Below, one piece after another: positions 33,579 to 43,052 of a stretch of DNA of 64,000 nt. How positions within the stretch are numbered: the stretch's first letter is position 1; every line of letters starts with the position of its first letter. The stretch covers positions 124,001 to 188,000 of the forward strand of contig NZ_BMKK01000009.1 of NCBI RefSeq assembly GCF_014644295.1, given 5' to 3'. A program made the position numbers and the translations under genes. The notes beneath the pieces were generated by a model. It did not search any database and was not told the origin of the DNA. It saw only the letters and a program-made list of their open reading frames with translations. Origin of the DNA: Emticicia aquatilis (lineage in GTDB: Bacteria > Bacteroidota > Bacteroidia > Cytophagales > Spirosomataceae).

Positions 33579-34697
33579 ATGTTAAAAGAAGCATTCAAAT
33601 TTATGTGGTACGACAAGACCAAAATGTTTGGAATCTTGTTTGGTATCATCCTGTCGGTCTTTCTGATTGGACAGCAAATCGGAATTTGTTTTTCGCTGCT
33701 CAATAGCACTATTTCGTTGGCAAAATTTAACCAAAACTACATTTGGGTAGTCAGCGATAAAAGCCAACAAGTCAGCGATTTACCCCTACTCGATATGCGT
33801 ATTTATCGAGAACTCATGAGTATCAATGGCGTAAAAAAAGTCAATCAGTTGATTGTGGGTGGTGGAAGTGCAAAGTTTAGCAACGGCACAAAAACCAGTA
33901 TCACCATGATTGGTACGCAAGCTCCATCGTATGCGGGTGGACCGTGGAAATTTGCCTTTGGCAATCTCCAAGACCTCCAACAAGAAGGGGCTGTCATTGG
34001 CGACTCTTATGACCCGATTCAAGGAAAAAACATCAAACTTGGCGACCATTTTGAATACAATGGTAATCGTGTGGTGTTAGTCGGACAAACCAAAGGAGCA
34101 AAAGGCTTGGGCGTAGCTTACGGATTTACGACCGTTGACCGTGCCAGAAAACTCTGTAAAATTCCGACCACAAAAGCATCGGCTTTTTTGGTAGAATGGG
34201 AAAACGGAGCTTCAGTCGAGCAGGTAATTCGAGCTATTAATAAAGAAATTCCAGGTGTAAAAGCCCGTGATGGAAAAACATTTACCGACGAAAGTCTCAA
34301 ATATTTTGCTCTCAATAGTGGAATTGTAGCCTCTTTTGGGCTTCTGGTTGTCTTTGCCATCATAACTGGTTTTGCAATCGTTGGACTAACGATGTTTTCG
34401 GCCGTCAACGACCGCATCAAAGATTACGGCACAATCAAGGCTATCGGCGGAACAAACGGAGTTATCAGAAACTTGATTCTTTGGCAAGCAACAATTTATT
34501 CGATTGTGGGGTTTGCGGTGGCGTATTTTTTACTGTTTGGTTTTGTGCAAGCAACAAAAAAGAATCTTGATATTCAAATCACGCCCGAACTTACTGCTTT
34601 CTTGGTAATCATTACGCTATTTATTGCTGTTTTGGGAAGCCTTTTGGCCATGCGGAAAATCACCAAACTCGAACCTGCTGCTGTTTTTAGGTCGTAA
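33579..34697 (+). CDS. FtsX-like ABC permease (DevC/MacB type)
   Basis: A 372-residue permease with four helices: one near the N-terminus (FGILFGIILSVFLIGQQIG), a large periplasmic domain (about 45-255), then three helices (about 265-365) including the FtsX signature region VFAIITGFAIVGLTMFSAVNDRIKDYGTIKAIGGTNGVI. MacB-type permeases with four helices transmit ATP hydrolysis to the periplasm rather than carry substrates through the membrane. It is encoded between the adaptor and TolC genes. Substrate unknown. Confidence 0.9.
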   Translation: MLKEAFKFMWYDKTKMFGILFGIILSVFLIGQQIGICFSLLNSTISLAKFNQNYIWVVSDKSQQVSDLPLLDMRIYRELMSINGVKKVNQLIVGGGSAKFSNGTKTSITMIGTQAPSYAGGPWKFAFGNLQDLQQEGAVIGDSYDPIQGKNIKLGDHFEYNGNRVVLVGQTKGAKGLGVAYGFTTVDRARKLCKIPTTKASAFLVEWENGASVEQVIRAINKEIPGVKARDGKTFTDESLKYFALNSGIVASFGLLVVFAIITGFAIVGLTMFSAVNDRIKDYGTIKAIGGTNGVIRNLILWQATIYSIVGFAVAYFLLFGFVQATKKNLDIQITPELTAFLVIITLFIAVLGSLLAMRKITKLEPAAVFRS

Positions 34698-34813
34698 GCA
34701 AAAGTTTTTTAGCACCAAAACTTCACAGTTTTATAGTTGTTTTTTTCCGTTTTAGGCAGAAAAAAAATATTCATCTAAATAAGGTTTTTAGATTTGAGAA
34801 AATACAAAAAGAT

Positions 34814-36130
34814 ATGAAAAAAGTAATTGTTAGATTTATCACATATTTGACAGTCTTGATGCAGGGATTTTCATCTTTTGCTCAGAAAATCACGCTCAAT
34901 GAAGCGATTCAGAAAGGCATCGAAAATCGGATTGAGCTGAAAACTCAAGCCCTGAACATTCAAATTGCCAATAGCGAAAACGATAAAATCAAAGCTAAAT
35001 GGCTACCGCAAGTTAGTGCCAACGGCGATGTAAGATGGAATACCCAACTCCAAACTACGGTTTTACCTTTTGCTTTGCCAGGTTCGAGCGAATCACAAAC
35101 GATTGTGCGTTTGGGGCGTCCGTTCAATAATACTTTTGCTTTACAAGCTGAGCAGAAAGTGTATGATGCCAACAAAAAAATCGACCGTTTGGTGAATGAT
35201 ACCCAAACCGAAGCTCAGAAAAACACGCTTGAGCAACAAAAAATTAATCTCAAACAAAGCATTACGGAGGCTTATTTTTCGGCAGTTTTTAATAAAGAAA
35301 AATTACGTTTATCGGAAATTGCTTTGCAAAGAGCCAATGCCTATTTGGAAGCCGCTCAGGTAAAATTTGAGCAGGGAACTATTCTAAAAAATGATTTAGA
35401 TAAGTTTTCGCTTGATGTAAGTAATGCGAAACTCGCCCAAACTAAAAATGTACAAGATTATGAATTAAGTTTGGTCACGCTTCAATATCAGTTGAATACC
35501 AACGACAAAGCCGAGCCAGCCGAAGACTTAACTTCTATTCTAAATTACTCTCAAATCGTTGATAATCAAGCCAACACCGACAAACGCACCGAAGTAAAAG
35601 CTGAAGAAATTAACCTTCGATTGAACGAACTGAACCTACAAAAACAAAAAACAAGAAATTTGCCAACGGTTTCAGCTTACGGAAATTATTCGGCATTTCA
35701 GATTGCAGATACTTTCAATCCGTTTGCGAGTGGAACTTGGTTTACGTCCAATTATGTAGGTATTCGTGCTAATATTCCAATTTTCGATGGAAAACAAGCC
35801 AAACTTTCAAGTCAAGATTTTTTGGTTCGTCAAAAAATCAATCAGCAAAATATGGAGCGTTTGAGAAATGATTTCAACTACGAATCAAAAAGCACTTGGA
35901 ATACTTTACAACAATCAAAACTCAATTTGGAAGAAGCCAAGAAAAACATCACGCTCGCCCAACAGATTTTAGATACCGATAAATTCAGATTTGAGAAAGG
36001 CGTAATTGTAATTTCAGACCTAAAAAACTCTGAATATTCGCTGCAAAACGCTGAAAATCAATACCTAAGTAGCATTTATAATTTCTTGGTAGCAAGCGTA
36101 AGATATAAAAAAGCAAGCGGGAATTTGTGA
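34814..36130 (+). CDS. TolC-family outer-membrane efflux protein
   Basis: A 438-residue protein with a signal peptide (ends SSFAQ) and two OEP repeats of long helices: ITLNEAIQKGIENRIELKTQAL at the start, EAYFSAVFNKEKLRLSEIALQRANAYLEAAQVKFEQGTILKNDLDKF in the first hairpin, and QILDTDKFRFEKGVIVISDLKNSEYSLQNAENQYLSSIYNFLVASVRYKKASG at the end. TolC channels form trimeric outer-membrane ducts. It completes the efflux operon begun at 31643, 116 bp after the permease. Confidence 0.92.
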   Translation: MKKVIVRFITYLTVLMQGFSSFAQKITLNEAIQKGIENRIELKTQALNIQIANSENDKIKAKWLPQVSANGDVRWNTQLQTTVLPFALPGSSESQTIVRLGRPFNNTFALQAEQKVYDANKKIDRLVNDTQTEAQKNTLEQQKINLKQSITEAYFSAVFNKEKLRLSEIALQRANAYLEAAQVKFEQGTILKNDLDKFSLDVSNAKLAQTKNVQDYELSLVTLQYQLNTNDKAEPAEDLTSILNYSQIVDNQANTDKRTEVKAEEINLRLNELNLQKQKTRNLPTVSAYGNYSAFQIADTFNPFASGTWFTSNYVGIRANIPIFDGKQAKLSSQDFLVRQKINQQNMERLRNDFNYESKSTWNTLQQSKLNLEEAKKNITLAQQILDTDKFRFEKGVIVISDLKNSEYSLQNAENQYLSSIYNFLVASVRYKKASGNL

Positions 36131-36193
36131 GATTAGTTCAAAACTTGGTTCTTTTATAAAATGTTCTTAAATTAGCTTTATAATCAAATCATT

Positions 36194-36415
36194 ATGGTTG
36201 AATTTAAGCTACAACTTGACGAAGCATTTGTACAAACGCTTGGTTATAATCAGATAGAAAATTATTTGAAAGAACATTTACGGAAACTTCAACTAAAGGC
36301 TTCTGCAAAAGATATTTTGGCAGATTTAGAAGAGTCTGACCTTATAAATGACGAGCAATGGCAACTATCACGAAACATGGCTTGGGAACAAGAAAAAAGT
36401 AAGTTTCTTTTCTGA
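36194..36415 (+). CDS. Putative antitoxin of a PIN-type toxin-antitoxin pair
   Basis: A 73-residue acidic/helical protein (VEFKLQLDEAFVQTLGYNQIENYLKEHLRKLQLKASAKDILADLEESDL). No ribbon-helix-helix or AbrB signature is certain. The stop overlaps the PIN gene's ATG by one base (TGATG), the tight coupling typical of antitoxin-toxin operons. The role follows from the partner and gene size, not from a recognised domain. Confidence 0.65.
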   Translation: MVEFKLQLDEAFVQTLGYNQIENYLKEHLRKLQLKASAKDILADLEESDLINDEQWQLSRNMAWEQEKSKFLF

Positions 36416-36837
36416 TGACAAACTATGTGATAGATGCCAATATTCTGATGAGTATGCTTATAAGCGGCAATGCAAGTTATAAGCCTATTTTAGAGTTCTA
36501 CGACTTTTATTTACCTGAATTTGTTTTAGTAGAAGTTGAGAAATACAAATCTCAACTTCTACTTCGTACTAAAATGAATGAGGATGAGTTTTTCAAATGG
36601 TCAATCTTAGTTTTCTCTAAAATCACTGTCTTGCCAAACTACATTCTAAGTCCAGAATCTCTCGAAAAGTCAAATCTTTTACTCAACGACATTGATATAA
36701 AAGATACAGCCTATTTAGCCTTGTCGATTCAATTGGATTTACCGTTCCTCACAAGAGACAAACCTCTCGCAACTGGTCTGAGGAAAAAAGGCTTTCGCAG
36801 GGTAATGATGTTTGATGATTTTCTGAGAAATATATAA
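36415..36837 (+). CDS. PIN-domain ribonuclease (VapC-like toxin)
   Basis: A 140-residue PIN-domain protein. Acidic metal ligands are placed as expected: Asp7 in YVIDANI, Glu40 in LVEVEKY, Asp97 in IKDTAYLAL and Asp115 in LTRDKPLAT. PIN toxins cleave RNA and are held in check by the gene just upstream. The length is normal for VapC proteins. It is convergent with the HAD hydrolase gene, with only three bases between the two stop codons. Confidence 0.82.
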   Translation: MTNYVIDANILMSMLISGNASYKPILEFYDFYLPEFVLVEVEKYKSQLLLRTKMNEDEFFKWSILVFSKITVLPNYILSPESLEKSNLLLNDIDIKDTAYLALSIQLDLPFLTRDKPLATGLRKKGFRRVMMFDDFLRNI

Positions 36838-36840
36838 ATT

Positions 36841-37530
36841 CTACCCCAACAAAAACGGCAAAATCTCCTTAATCGAATCAACTTTTCTGAAATTTGGGCT
36901 ATCAATATTATGGTCAACTTTTTCGTAGGCCCACGTTGTATGATACGGCACATGCACACCATATCCACCGATTTCTAAAACTGGTAATACATCAGATTTT
37001 ATCGAATTTCCAATCATTAAAAACTCTTCGGGCTTGATGTCGAGATGCTTGATAAGTTTCTCATAATCAGGTGTTTTCTTTTCGCTCATGATTTCGATAT
37101 GATGAAAATAATGCTCAATTCCAGATTTCTTTAATTTCCGTTCTTGGTCGAGTAAATCACCTTTCGTAGCCACCACAAGTCGGTATTTTTCAGATAAAGC
37201 TTGTAGCGTCTCCTCTACTCCGTCCAGCAGCTCGATTGGCTTCTGCAACATTTCTTTACCATTTTTTATGATTTTCTCTAAGATACTCACATTCAATGTA
37301 TTATCAGAGATTCGGAGAGCCGTTTCGACCATACAAAGCGTAAAATTTTTCACTCCGTAGCCATAAAGCGGCAGGTTATCCATCTGTGTTTTAAAGAGTT
37401 CCTGCGAGATTGTGTGGTGGGGCAAATAATCTTCTAATAAAGCACAGAATTTATTTTCAGCTTCTAAAAAATAAGGCTCATTTACCCACAGGGTGTCATC
37501 GGCATCGAAAGCAATTACTTTAATATTCAT
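36841..37530 (-). CDS. HAD-family hydrolase
   Basis: A 229-residue HAD phosphatase. Motif I is AFDADDTLW (nucleophile and acid Asp), motif II is a Thr in LVVATKGD, motif III Lys in KKTPDYEKLI, and motif IV MIGNSIKSDV. The cap is type C1 (residues about 20-115). Such proteins dephosphorylate small phosphate esters such as phosphoglycolate-like sugars or nucleotides. It is 6 bp downstream of the MFS gene and probably co-transcribed. Confidence 0.9.
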   Translation of the reverse strand: MNIKVIAFDADDTLWVNEPYFLEAENKFCALLEDYLPHHTISQELFKTQMDNLPLYGYGVKNFTLCMVETALRISDNTLNVSILEKIIKNGKEMLQKPIELLDGVEETLQALSEKYRLVVATKGDLLDQERKLKKSGIEHYFHHIEIMSEKKTPDYEKLIKHLDIKPEEFLMIGNSIKSDVLPVLEIGGYGVHVPYHTTWAYEKVDHNIDSPNFRKVDSIKEILPFLLG

Positions 37531-37536
37531 TTGGTT

Positions 37537-38712
37537 TTAGTTCGATTTATCTTTATTTGAGGAAATAAAAGTAATAATTCCAGCCATCAACACAAATAAA
37601 AACAAGACAAAACCAAGTCCTACTCGCAAATCAAAAGCCTCAGCCAAATAGCCAATCGTTGGTGGCCCTATGAAAAAACCACTATAACCAATCGAAGTAG
37701 CCATCGAAATTCCTGCCGATGGACTGATATTTTTAAGATTTCCTGCCGAAGAAAATACAATTGGCACAATTGTAGAAAGCCCAAGACCAACTAAGAAGAA
37801 GCCCAAGAAAGTACTCCAAACCGAGACAAAAGCAAGGGCAATTCCTAAACCCGCAATCGACAGCAAAGCGTCAATCAACATCAGTTTTTGTTTGCCGAGT
37901 TTAAGCGTAAAGTAATCGCCAAATATTCGTCCGATAGTCATGGCTATACCAAAAGTGCCAAACGCCCAGGCACTTAAAACTTCGCTTTGCCCAACAACTT
38001 TATTCATAAAAATAGCTGACCAATCCACCATTGAGCCCTCGCCAGTCATGCAACAAAAAGCAATAATTCCGAAAGGTAAAATTGTTTTTAAGGCTAAAAA
38101 TTTATCAGTTTTGCTTTCAGAGACTACTGTTTCGTTAGCAGTTGGAGTATCTTTTAACAACTTTGTAGAAGCCAAAATAGAAAGTAAAACGCCCGAAATG
38201 CTTATTACAAATAAATGCGATTGCAGCGGCACTTGATAACTGGAGAAAACCCCTCCCACAGCCGCTCCGATGGCCATACCAATACTAAAAACCGCATGAA
38301 AAGATGAAAAAATTACTTTTCCCCACAACCTTTCTACTAAAACAGCTTGTCCGTTCATCGTTACATCCATCGAGCCAGAGGCTGCTCCGAGGAAGAAAAA
38401 ACAAAGGCGAATTATCCATTCATTCTGCGAAATTGCTACTAAGGGAATAGCCACACAAAACAATAGAGCGGTCACTTTTACAATCGCATCAGAACCGAAT
38501 TTACTACCCAGCCAGCCTGCTAATGGCATCGAAGCTATTGAACCAAGAGCAATACAAAACAATACAGAACCTAACTGAGCATTGTTTAGGCCGAAAAATC
38601 GCTGTAATTCGGGTAAACGGGCAGTCCAATTGGCATATAAAAATCCATTGACAAAAAAGAAAGTCGAAACTGCTATTCGATTGATGATTAAGGTTTTATT
38701 TGGCATAAGCAT
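37537..38712 (-). CDS. MFS transporter
   Basis: A 391-residue, twelve-helix major facilitator. The N-terminal half shows FFVNGFLYANWTARLPELQRFFGLNNAQLG, the start of the FucP/YbjJ-like branch, and a MASMPLAGWLGSKFG-type loop. A second in-frame start at 38706 (MPNKT) is equally possible. It lies divergent from an AraC regulator with an N-terminal cupin (sugar-type) and in tandem with a HAD phosphatase. A sugar or sugar-phosphate substrate is a reasonable guess. Confidence 0.87.
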   Translation of the reverse strand: MLMPNKTLIINRIAVSTFFFVNGFLYANWTARLPELQRFFGLNNAQLGSVLFCIALGSIASMPLAGWLGSKFGSDAIVKVTALLFCVAIPLVAISQNEWIIRLCFFFLGAASGSMDVTMNGQAVLVERLWGKVIFSSFHAVFSIGMAIGAAVGGVFSSYQVPLQSHLFVISISGVLLSILASTKLLKDTPTANETVVSESKTDKFLALKTILPFGIIAFCCMTGEGSMVDWSAIFMNKVVGQSEVLSAWAFGTFGIAMTIGRIFGDYFTLKLGKQKLMLIDALLSIAGLGIALAFVSVWSTFLGFFLVGLGLSTIVPIVFSSAGNLKNISPSAGISMATSIGYSGFFIGPPTIGYLAEAFDLRVGLGFVLFLFVLMAGIITFISSNKDKSN

Positions 38713-38823
38713 AAAATATTTGATACAAAATTAAACTAAGCATCAATAATAAATTTTACTTGCTTTTTCCATTTCTAACACCAATTTGTCTTATCTTTAT
38801 CATATATTAGTATCAATAAGCAA

Positions 38824-39696
38824 ATGAAGTCTAAAAAACCTTTTTTAGAAGTGGTTCAGCCCTCACAGGGTTTATCGCTGCGGGTGTATCATAATATTCA
38901 AACCCGAACTTGTTCGATGAAATCATGGCACTTTCATCCCGAAATAGAATTGGTTTGTGTGCCGCACGGAAAAGGTCAGCTTTATATCGGAAATAAAGAA
39001 TATGCCTACGAGGATGGCGTAGTGATTTTACTTAATTCAAATATTCCGCACAAAAGCTTTGATTTGGGCTTTGAAAGCGAGCATTACGAAGAATATGTTC
39101 TACAAATTACGCCCGAACAATTGAATATTTTATTGACGCAATTTCCAGAATTTGAAAAAGTAGGTCAACTCATAAAAGTCTCCCAAGAAGGCATTGTGTT
39201 GCCACTTTCGACCGCTGAAAATGTTTTTAGGAATAAATTTCAGACATTACCACAAAGCCACTCGTTGAAACAATGGTTGACGTTCATAGAAGTTCTCGAC
39301 GAGCTTTCGAGAGCAAATTATGAAGTATTAGGCGTTGTATCGGGACATATCAATTCTCAGCAAGCCGAACGAATAGACAAAGTTTTTGAATATATTACCA
39401 ATCATTACTCTGAAAATATCAGTAGCCAAACCTTAGCCGATTTACTGCATCTAACCGATTCTTCATTTTGTCGTTTTTTTCAAAAACACACCCAAAAGAC
39501 CTTCAAACAAGTGCTGAACGAATACCGCATTACGCAAGCCTGCAAAGCTCTGTCTTTTTCAGATAAAAGTATCGAACTCATCGCCTACGAATCAGGCTAT
39601 GGAAATCAATCATTTTTCAATAGAGTTTTCAAAGAGATTATGCACACAACTCCCATGAATTATCGCCGAGAACGCCAACGTTTGACTAACAATTGA
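38824..39696 (+). CDS. AraC-family transcriptional regulator with cupin domain
   Basis: A 290-residue regulator. The cupin sensing domain (about 20-100) has WHFHPEIELVCVPHGKGQLYIGNKEYAYEDGVVILLNSNIPH, and two AraC helix-turn-helix motifs occupy about 190-290 (LADLLHLTDSSFCRFFQKHTQKTFKQVLNEYRI and IAYESGYGNQSFFNRVFKEIMHTTPMNYR). It is divergent from the MFS gene, so it likely regulates that transporter and the HAD gene downstream of it. Confidence 0.9.
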   Translation: MKSKKPFLEVVQPSQGLSLRVYHNIQTRTCSMKSWHFHPEIELVCVPHGKGQLYIGNKEYAYEDGVVILLNSNIPHKSFDLGFESEHYEEYVLQITPEQLNILLTQFPEFEKVGQLIKVSQEGIVLPLSTAENVFRNKFQTLPQSHSLKQWLTFIEVLDELSRANYEVLGVVSGHINSQQAERIDKVFEYITNHYSENISSQTLADLLHLTDSSFCRFFQKHTQKTFKQVLNEYRITQACKALSFSDKSIELIAYESGYGNQSFFNRVFKEIMHTTPMNYRRERQRLTNN

Positions 39697-39700
39697 GCAA

Positions 39701-39731
39701 GAAAGCGTACTGAACATATCAATACGCTTTC
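39701..39731. terminator. Bidirectional hairpin between converging genes
   Basis: GAAAGCGTA (39701-39709) and its exact complement (39723-39731) just after the AraC stop and before the DUF1569 gene stop. Confidence 0.6.
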
Positions 39732-39752
39732 TCAGAAAAATGTCGTTTTAGT

Positions 39753-40211
39753 TTAAACTCCAAACTGAGTCAGATGATGATTAAGGTGTTTATAAAACAT
39801 ATTATTCCATTCGGTAATGTTCAACGCTCCAAATGAATGCGATTCTTTACCGTCGAAATAGTTTTCGCCTAACTCTTGAGTTTTTCTAATATAATTTATT
39901 AAACGGTTCTTTTCAATCTCAAAATCTTTATCTTCCTTCACCACAAATTGTGGAGCAGTTTGCCCATTTTGTGGATATGGCTCCTCACTTACCACTTTAT
40001 TTTTCACCAATAATTTTAAGATGAATTTCATAAAGGCATTCGGTTTGGGGTGTCTATTCTCATAAATCAACTCATACGATACACTGCAATGAGCCAGCAT
40101 CTGAGACACACTCATTTTTCCCCACTTGCCTTGTGTGCTTGGTGTAAGTGCATTGATTCGCCCAATGATTTCTTCTGAAACTGATTTTGTAAAGATGTTA
40201 GGTAATGCCAT
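39753..40211 (-). CDS. DUF1569 / DinB-superfamily protein
   Basis: A 152-residue helical protein. GKMSVSQMLAHCSVSYE supplies the first metal-type His and MFYKHLNHHLTQFG the last His cluster, matching the four-helix DinB/DUF1569 metal-binding fold. Members include thiol-transferase-like and unknown enzymes. A single gene; its function is unknown. Confidence 0.82.
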   Translation of the reverse strand: MALPNIFTKSVSEEIIGRINALTPSTQGKWGKMSVSQMLAHCSVSYELIYENRHPKPNAFMKFILKLLVKNKVVSEEPYPQNGQTAPQFVVKEDKDFEIEKNRLINYIRKTQELGENYFDGKESHSFGALNITEWNNMFYKHLNHHLTQFGV

Positions 40212-40304
40212 TTTCTATTTTGTGTTTATAGGTGTACGATGCTGTAAATATTAGCTGTTTTATCTGAAAATAAAATCACAGAATTATCCAAGGTCAAATT
40301 TAAA

Positions 40305-40472
40305 CTAATGTCGGTATCCTTTCCACGTACCGCCATAACGGTAATCGGGTAAGTTTTTTGACTTATTGCAACATGATTCACAGACAAAAATCCATATTTT
40401 ACCTTTCTTTATTTGAACTCGGTAAAGCGTGGTTTCTTCCATTTTACACAACTCACAAACTTTCGTTTTCAT
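40305..40472 (-). CDS. Small zinc-ribbon-like protein (55 aa)
   Basis: Starting at ATG 40472 (MKTKVCELC) gives 55 residues with CELC near the start and CESCC in the middle, spaced like a C-x2-C..C-x2-C zinc ribbon, and a basic tail (YRYGGTWKGYRH). The frame extends 23 codons further upstream, but that stretch is hydrophobic and not typical of the rest, so the shorter start is preferred. Nothing else is known. Confidence 0.6.
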   Translation of the reverse strand: MKTKVCELCKMEETTLYRVQIKKGKIWIFVCESCCNKSKNLPDYRYGGTWKGYRH

Positions 40473-40572
40473 CAATAACTTTGTATAAAACATTAACCCA
40501 TTTAAAACAAAAAATCGAGCATATACTTGATAAACAAGCAATTACTCGATTTTTAGAATATTATTTAAGTTC

Positions 40573-41178
40573 TCAGTTATGTCTAACCAAAAGCTTTTTT
40601 GTCACTACTTTTTTACCATCTACTACTAACTGATACAAGTAAATACCTGAATCCCAGTTTGTTGTTTGCACTTTCAACTTACGGTCAAATTTATCTAATT
40701 CATAATTCGCAACTTCGTGTCCGAGCAAATTATAAAACGACATACTTGCCTCGTTTACGCTGCCTGTAATCACATAATCAACCGTTGCATAATCGTTAGC
40801 AGGATTTGGATAAATATTCGATACCGTCAATTTATCGCTTACATACAATTTGTCGTTATTTTCATTACCACCAATACTTCTATCGTTAGTTGCAGGAATT
40901 TCAGAGTTTGAAGTTTTGGTAATCACCGGTTTCGACGAACCGTTCAACAAGGCATCACGGAAGTACTGATTTACCACTGACGGCTTATTTAATCTTACTT
41001 CCGAAGGCATTGGTTTGCTCACAAACGCCGTTTTTGGAAGAGCCGATTTAGCAGTGGTTGTTGGCTTCTTACCTATATCCAAACGAGACTTTCCTTTCTC
41101 AACTTGAGCAAGGGCAGCGTTGGATAAGATAACAACTCCAATCAGTACTGATAAATATTTTTGTAAATTTTTAACCAT
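40573..41178 (-). CDS. Exported protein with T9SS type A C-terminal sorting domain
   Basis: A 201-residue protein with a signal peptide (ends SNAALAQ). The C-terminal about 85 residues form a type A sorting domain: SNIYPNPANDYATVDYVI, SFYNLLGHEVAN, NWDSGIYLYQLVVDGKKVVTKKLLV. This directs export through the type IX secretion system. The remaining about 95 residues are basic and low-complexity with no enzyme motif, so the protein may be structural or simply a reduced cargo. A strong promoter (41232-41261) precedes it. Confidence 0.87.
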   Translation of the reverse strand: MVKNLQKYLSVLIGVVILSNAALAQVEKGKSRLDIGKKPTTTAKSALPKTAFVSKPMPSEVRLNKPSVVNQYFRDALLNGSSKPVITKTSNSEIPATNDRSIGGNENNDKLYVSDKLTVSNIYPNPANDYATVDYVITGSVNEASMSFYNLLGHEVANYELDKFDRKLKVQTTNWDSGIYLYQLVVDGKKVVTKKLLVRHN

Positions 41179-41231
41179 AGAAACTCTACTGTAATTTTTT
41201 TATTTTAGCACGTATATTATTAGGGATACTA

Positions 41232-41261
41232 CAAATATACGAGAATGATATTAAAATCAAA
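41232..41261 (-). promoter_or_regulatory. Consensus promoter of the T9SS cargo gene
   Basis: On the minus strand TTTG (41261-41258), an 18-nt spacer, then TATATTTG (41239-41232). This is the same -33/-7 arrangement as the cold-shock promoter. Leader of about 50 nt. Confidence 0.65.
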
Positions 41262-41332
41262 ACTTTATTTTATGTATAAGACTCATTTTTAGGCCGAAAG
41301 GTTGCAATAAAACTAAACTTTTTTTCGTTCGA

Positions 41333-43036
41333 CTACTTTTTGGCTTCTAAAACAGGTTTTACATCTACTTTTTTATCTACAAATTTCACGCCAAGTATCT
41401 CAGCTTTAGTTGGTCTTTCCTCTTCTCGCCAATTAAAACCATCTAAACGGTTGCCATCGTTGGTTAATTCGGCAGGAGGAACGAGCTTGGCATCAGGACG
41501 CCCTAAGAATGAAATTCGGTTTACTTGGTTTTCCTTAAACTTCATATTCATCTTACTACACTCGACTCGATTGACTCCAATTAGTTTATTTTTGTCATCA
41601 AGTGCGTAATAAATACTTTCGCCGTTACCTTCAACCACGACATTATCTATACGTGTCTGAGCATTGAACGATGCGGTAATCTTCCGACCCTTAATCTGAT
41701 TAAAATTTAGTGCCGTGTCTTTTGCAATCACAAAGCCATTGTTAATCATGTACATTCGGCTGACTTTGTTATTTTTCATATATACGTGAATTGTATCGGC
41801 TTCGGATTGATTTTTGTCGCTCCAAATAATTGGTTTCGAGAAAAAATGAATCACCGAGTCTTTTAAATCATAAAGCAGTGAATCACAGCGACTTTGGATG
41901 TCTGAGCGATAAACTTTTACGTGTCCAAACGCCAACAATTTTTCCATTTTGGCGGCGGTGCTTTTCTCTTCTTTTTGGGCTTGCTTTACGGTATCGGTTT
42001 TGGCTACTAAACTATCTTTTCGCTCGTAAGCATAAAGTGTGTCAGCACTCAAATAGAGCGTATCTCGCTCGGCAGTATTACGCATGAGGGCATTTCCCAT
42101 GATTTTTGTGAAGCCCGTTTTGCCATCACGCACGCCAACTTTTCCATTCAAAATAACTTTGTCTTTTTTAGAGACTAATTCTACGTTCCCTCTCGCAAAA
42201 CCAGATTCGGTCTTTTGGTCGAAACTCAGCGTATCACCCGTGAGCGTATAATCTTCATTAACAATTTTCGAGCGGCCTTTAAAATTCGACTGTTGGGTTT
42301 GAGTATTGTAGGTACTTCCAGCATTGGCTACAATATCGCCATCCTTACTTTTGATAAGCGTCGGAGCTTTGAAAAGTGCCATTTTTGTTCGGGCATTATA
42401 CTGCAAACTATCCGACGTGATGGTGTATTTCGGATTGGTGATTTCGACGTTTTCTTTATAATTAAAAATCTTACTTCGAGTATTATAAAAACCCTTTTCA
42501 CTTTTCAAAACACTTGAATCTTGCACAATTACGCCTCGAACTGGGTAATATGCACGATTTTTCTGAATATCATATTCTACCACACGAGTCGTTAGACTTA
42601 CTTTTTTATCGGTCAAAACTACTTTCTTTCCCAACACACGAGCGAAACGAGTATTACCATCATAATAAAGCGTATCACCCGTAATGGTGAGCGTATCACC
42701 CTGCACGATTCTGATTTTACCATAAGCCTCCAGCGTATTTGTCGTTTCATTCTGCGTGGCACTTTGGCAATACAAAATTGCCCCTCGATGCTGAAAAGAT
42801 ACATTTCCCAAAAACTGTCGAGTATAATAAGGCAACTGATTGACCCCCACCAAACTATCTGCACTTAGCAAATTAATTCGTGAACCCGAAGGCGGTGGTG
42901 GTGGCGGATTAAGTGGTTTTTGGGCGTAAGTAGCACTCTCTATCATCAAAAGTCCAAATACAATAAGCCCCAACTTCGTGTAAAAGTTGGTAGATGTTAA
43001 GCTGAAATGGCACTTTTTTATAATATTTTTAATCAT
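41333..43036 (-). CDS. OstA-like protein (LptA/LptD N-terminal beta-jellyroll family)
   Basis: A 567-residue envelope protein. After an N-terminal hydrophobic segment and a Pro-rich stretch (NPPPPPPSGSR) it consists of repeated OstA-type strands: GAILYCQSATQNETTNTLEAYGKI, LTITGDTLYYDGNTRFARVLG, YTITSDSLQYNARTKMALFK and YTLTGDTLSFDQKTESGFARG. These are beta-jellyroll units that carry lipopolysaccharide across the periplasm. It is much longer than E. coli LptA (185 residues), as is usual in Bacteroidota. Divergent from tilS with overlapping promoters. Confidence 0.87.
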   Translation of the reverse strand: MIKNIIKKCHFSLTSTNFYTKLGLIVFGLLMIESATYAQKPLNPPPPPPSGSRINLLSADSLVGVNQLPYYTRQFLGNVSFQHRGAILYCQSATQNETTNTLEAYGKIRIVQGDTLTITGDTLYYDGNTRFARVLGKKVVLTDKKVSLTTRVVEYDIQKNRAYYPVRGVIVQDSSVLKSEKGFYNTRSKIFNYKENVEITNPKYTITSDSLQYNARTKMALFKAPTLIKSKDGDIVANAGSTYNTQTQQSNFKGRSKIVNEDYTLTGDTLSFDQKTESGFARGNVELVSKKDKVILNGKVGVRDGKTGFTKIMGNALMRNTAERDTLYLSADTLYAYERKDSLVAKTDTVKQAQKEEKSTAAKMEKLLAFGHVKVYRSDIQSRCDSLLYDLKDSVIHFFSKPIIWSDKNQSEADTIHVYMKNNKVSRMYMINNGFVIAKDTALNFNQIKGRKITASFNAQTRIDNVVVEGNGESIYYALDDKNKLIGVNRVECSKMNMKFKENQVNRISFLGRPDAKLVPPAELTNDGNRLDGFNWREEERPTKAEILGVKFVDKKVDVKPVLEAKK

Positions 43037-43052
43037 CTTCGATTGAAACTTC

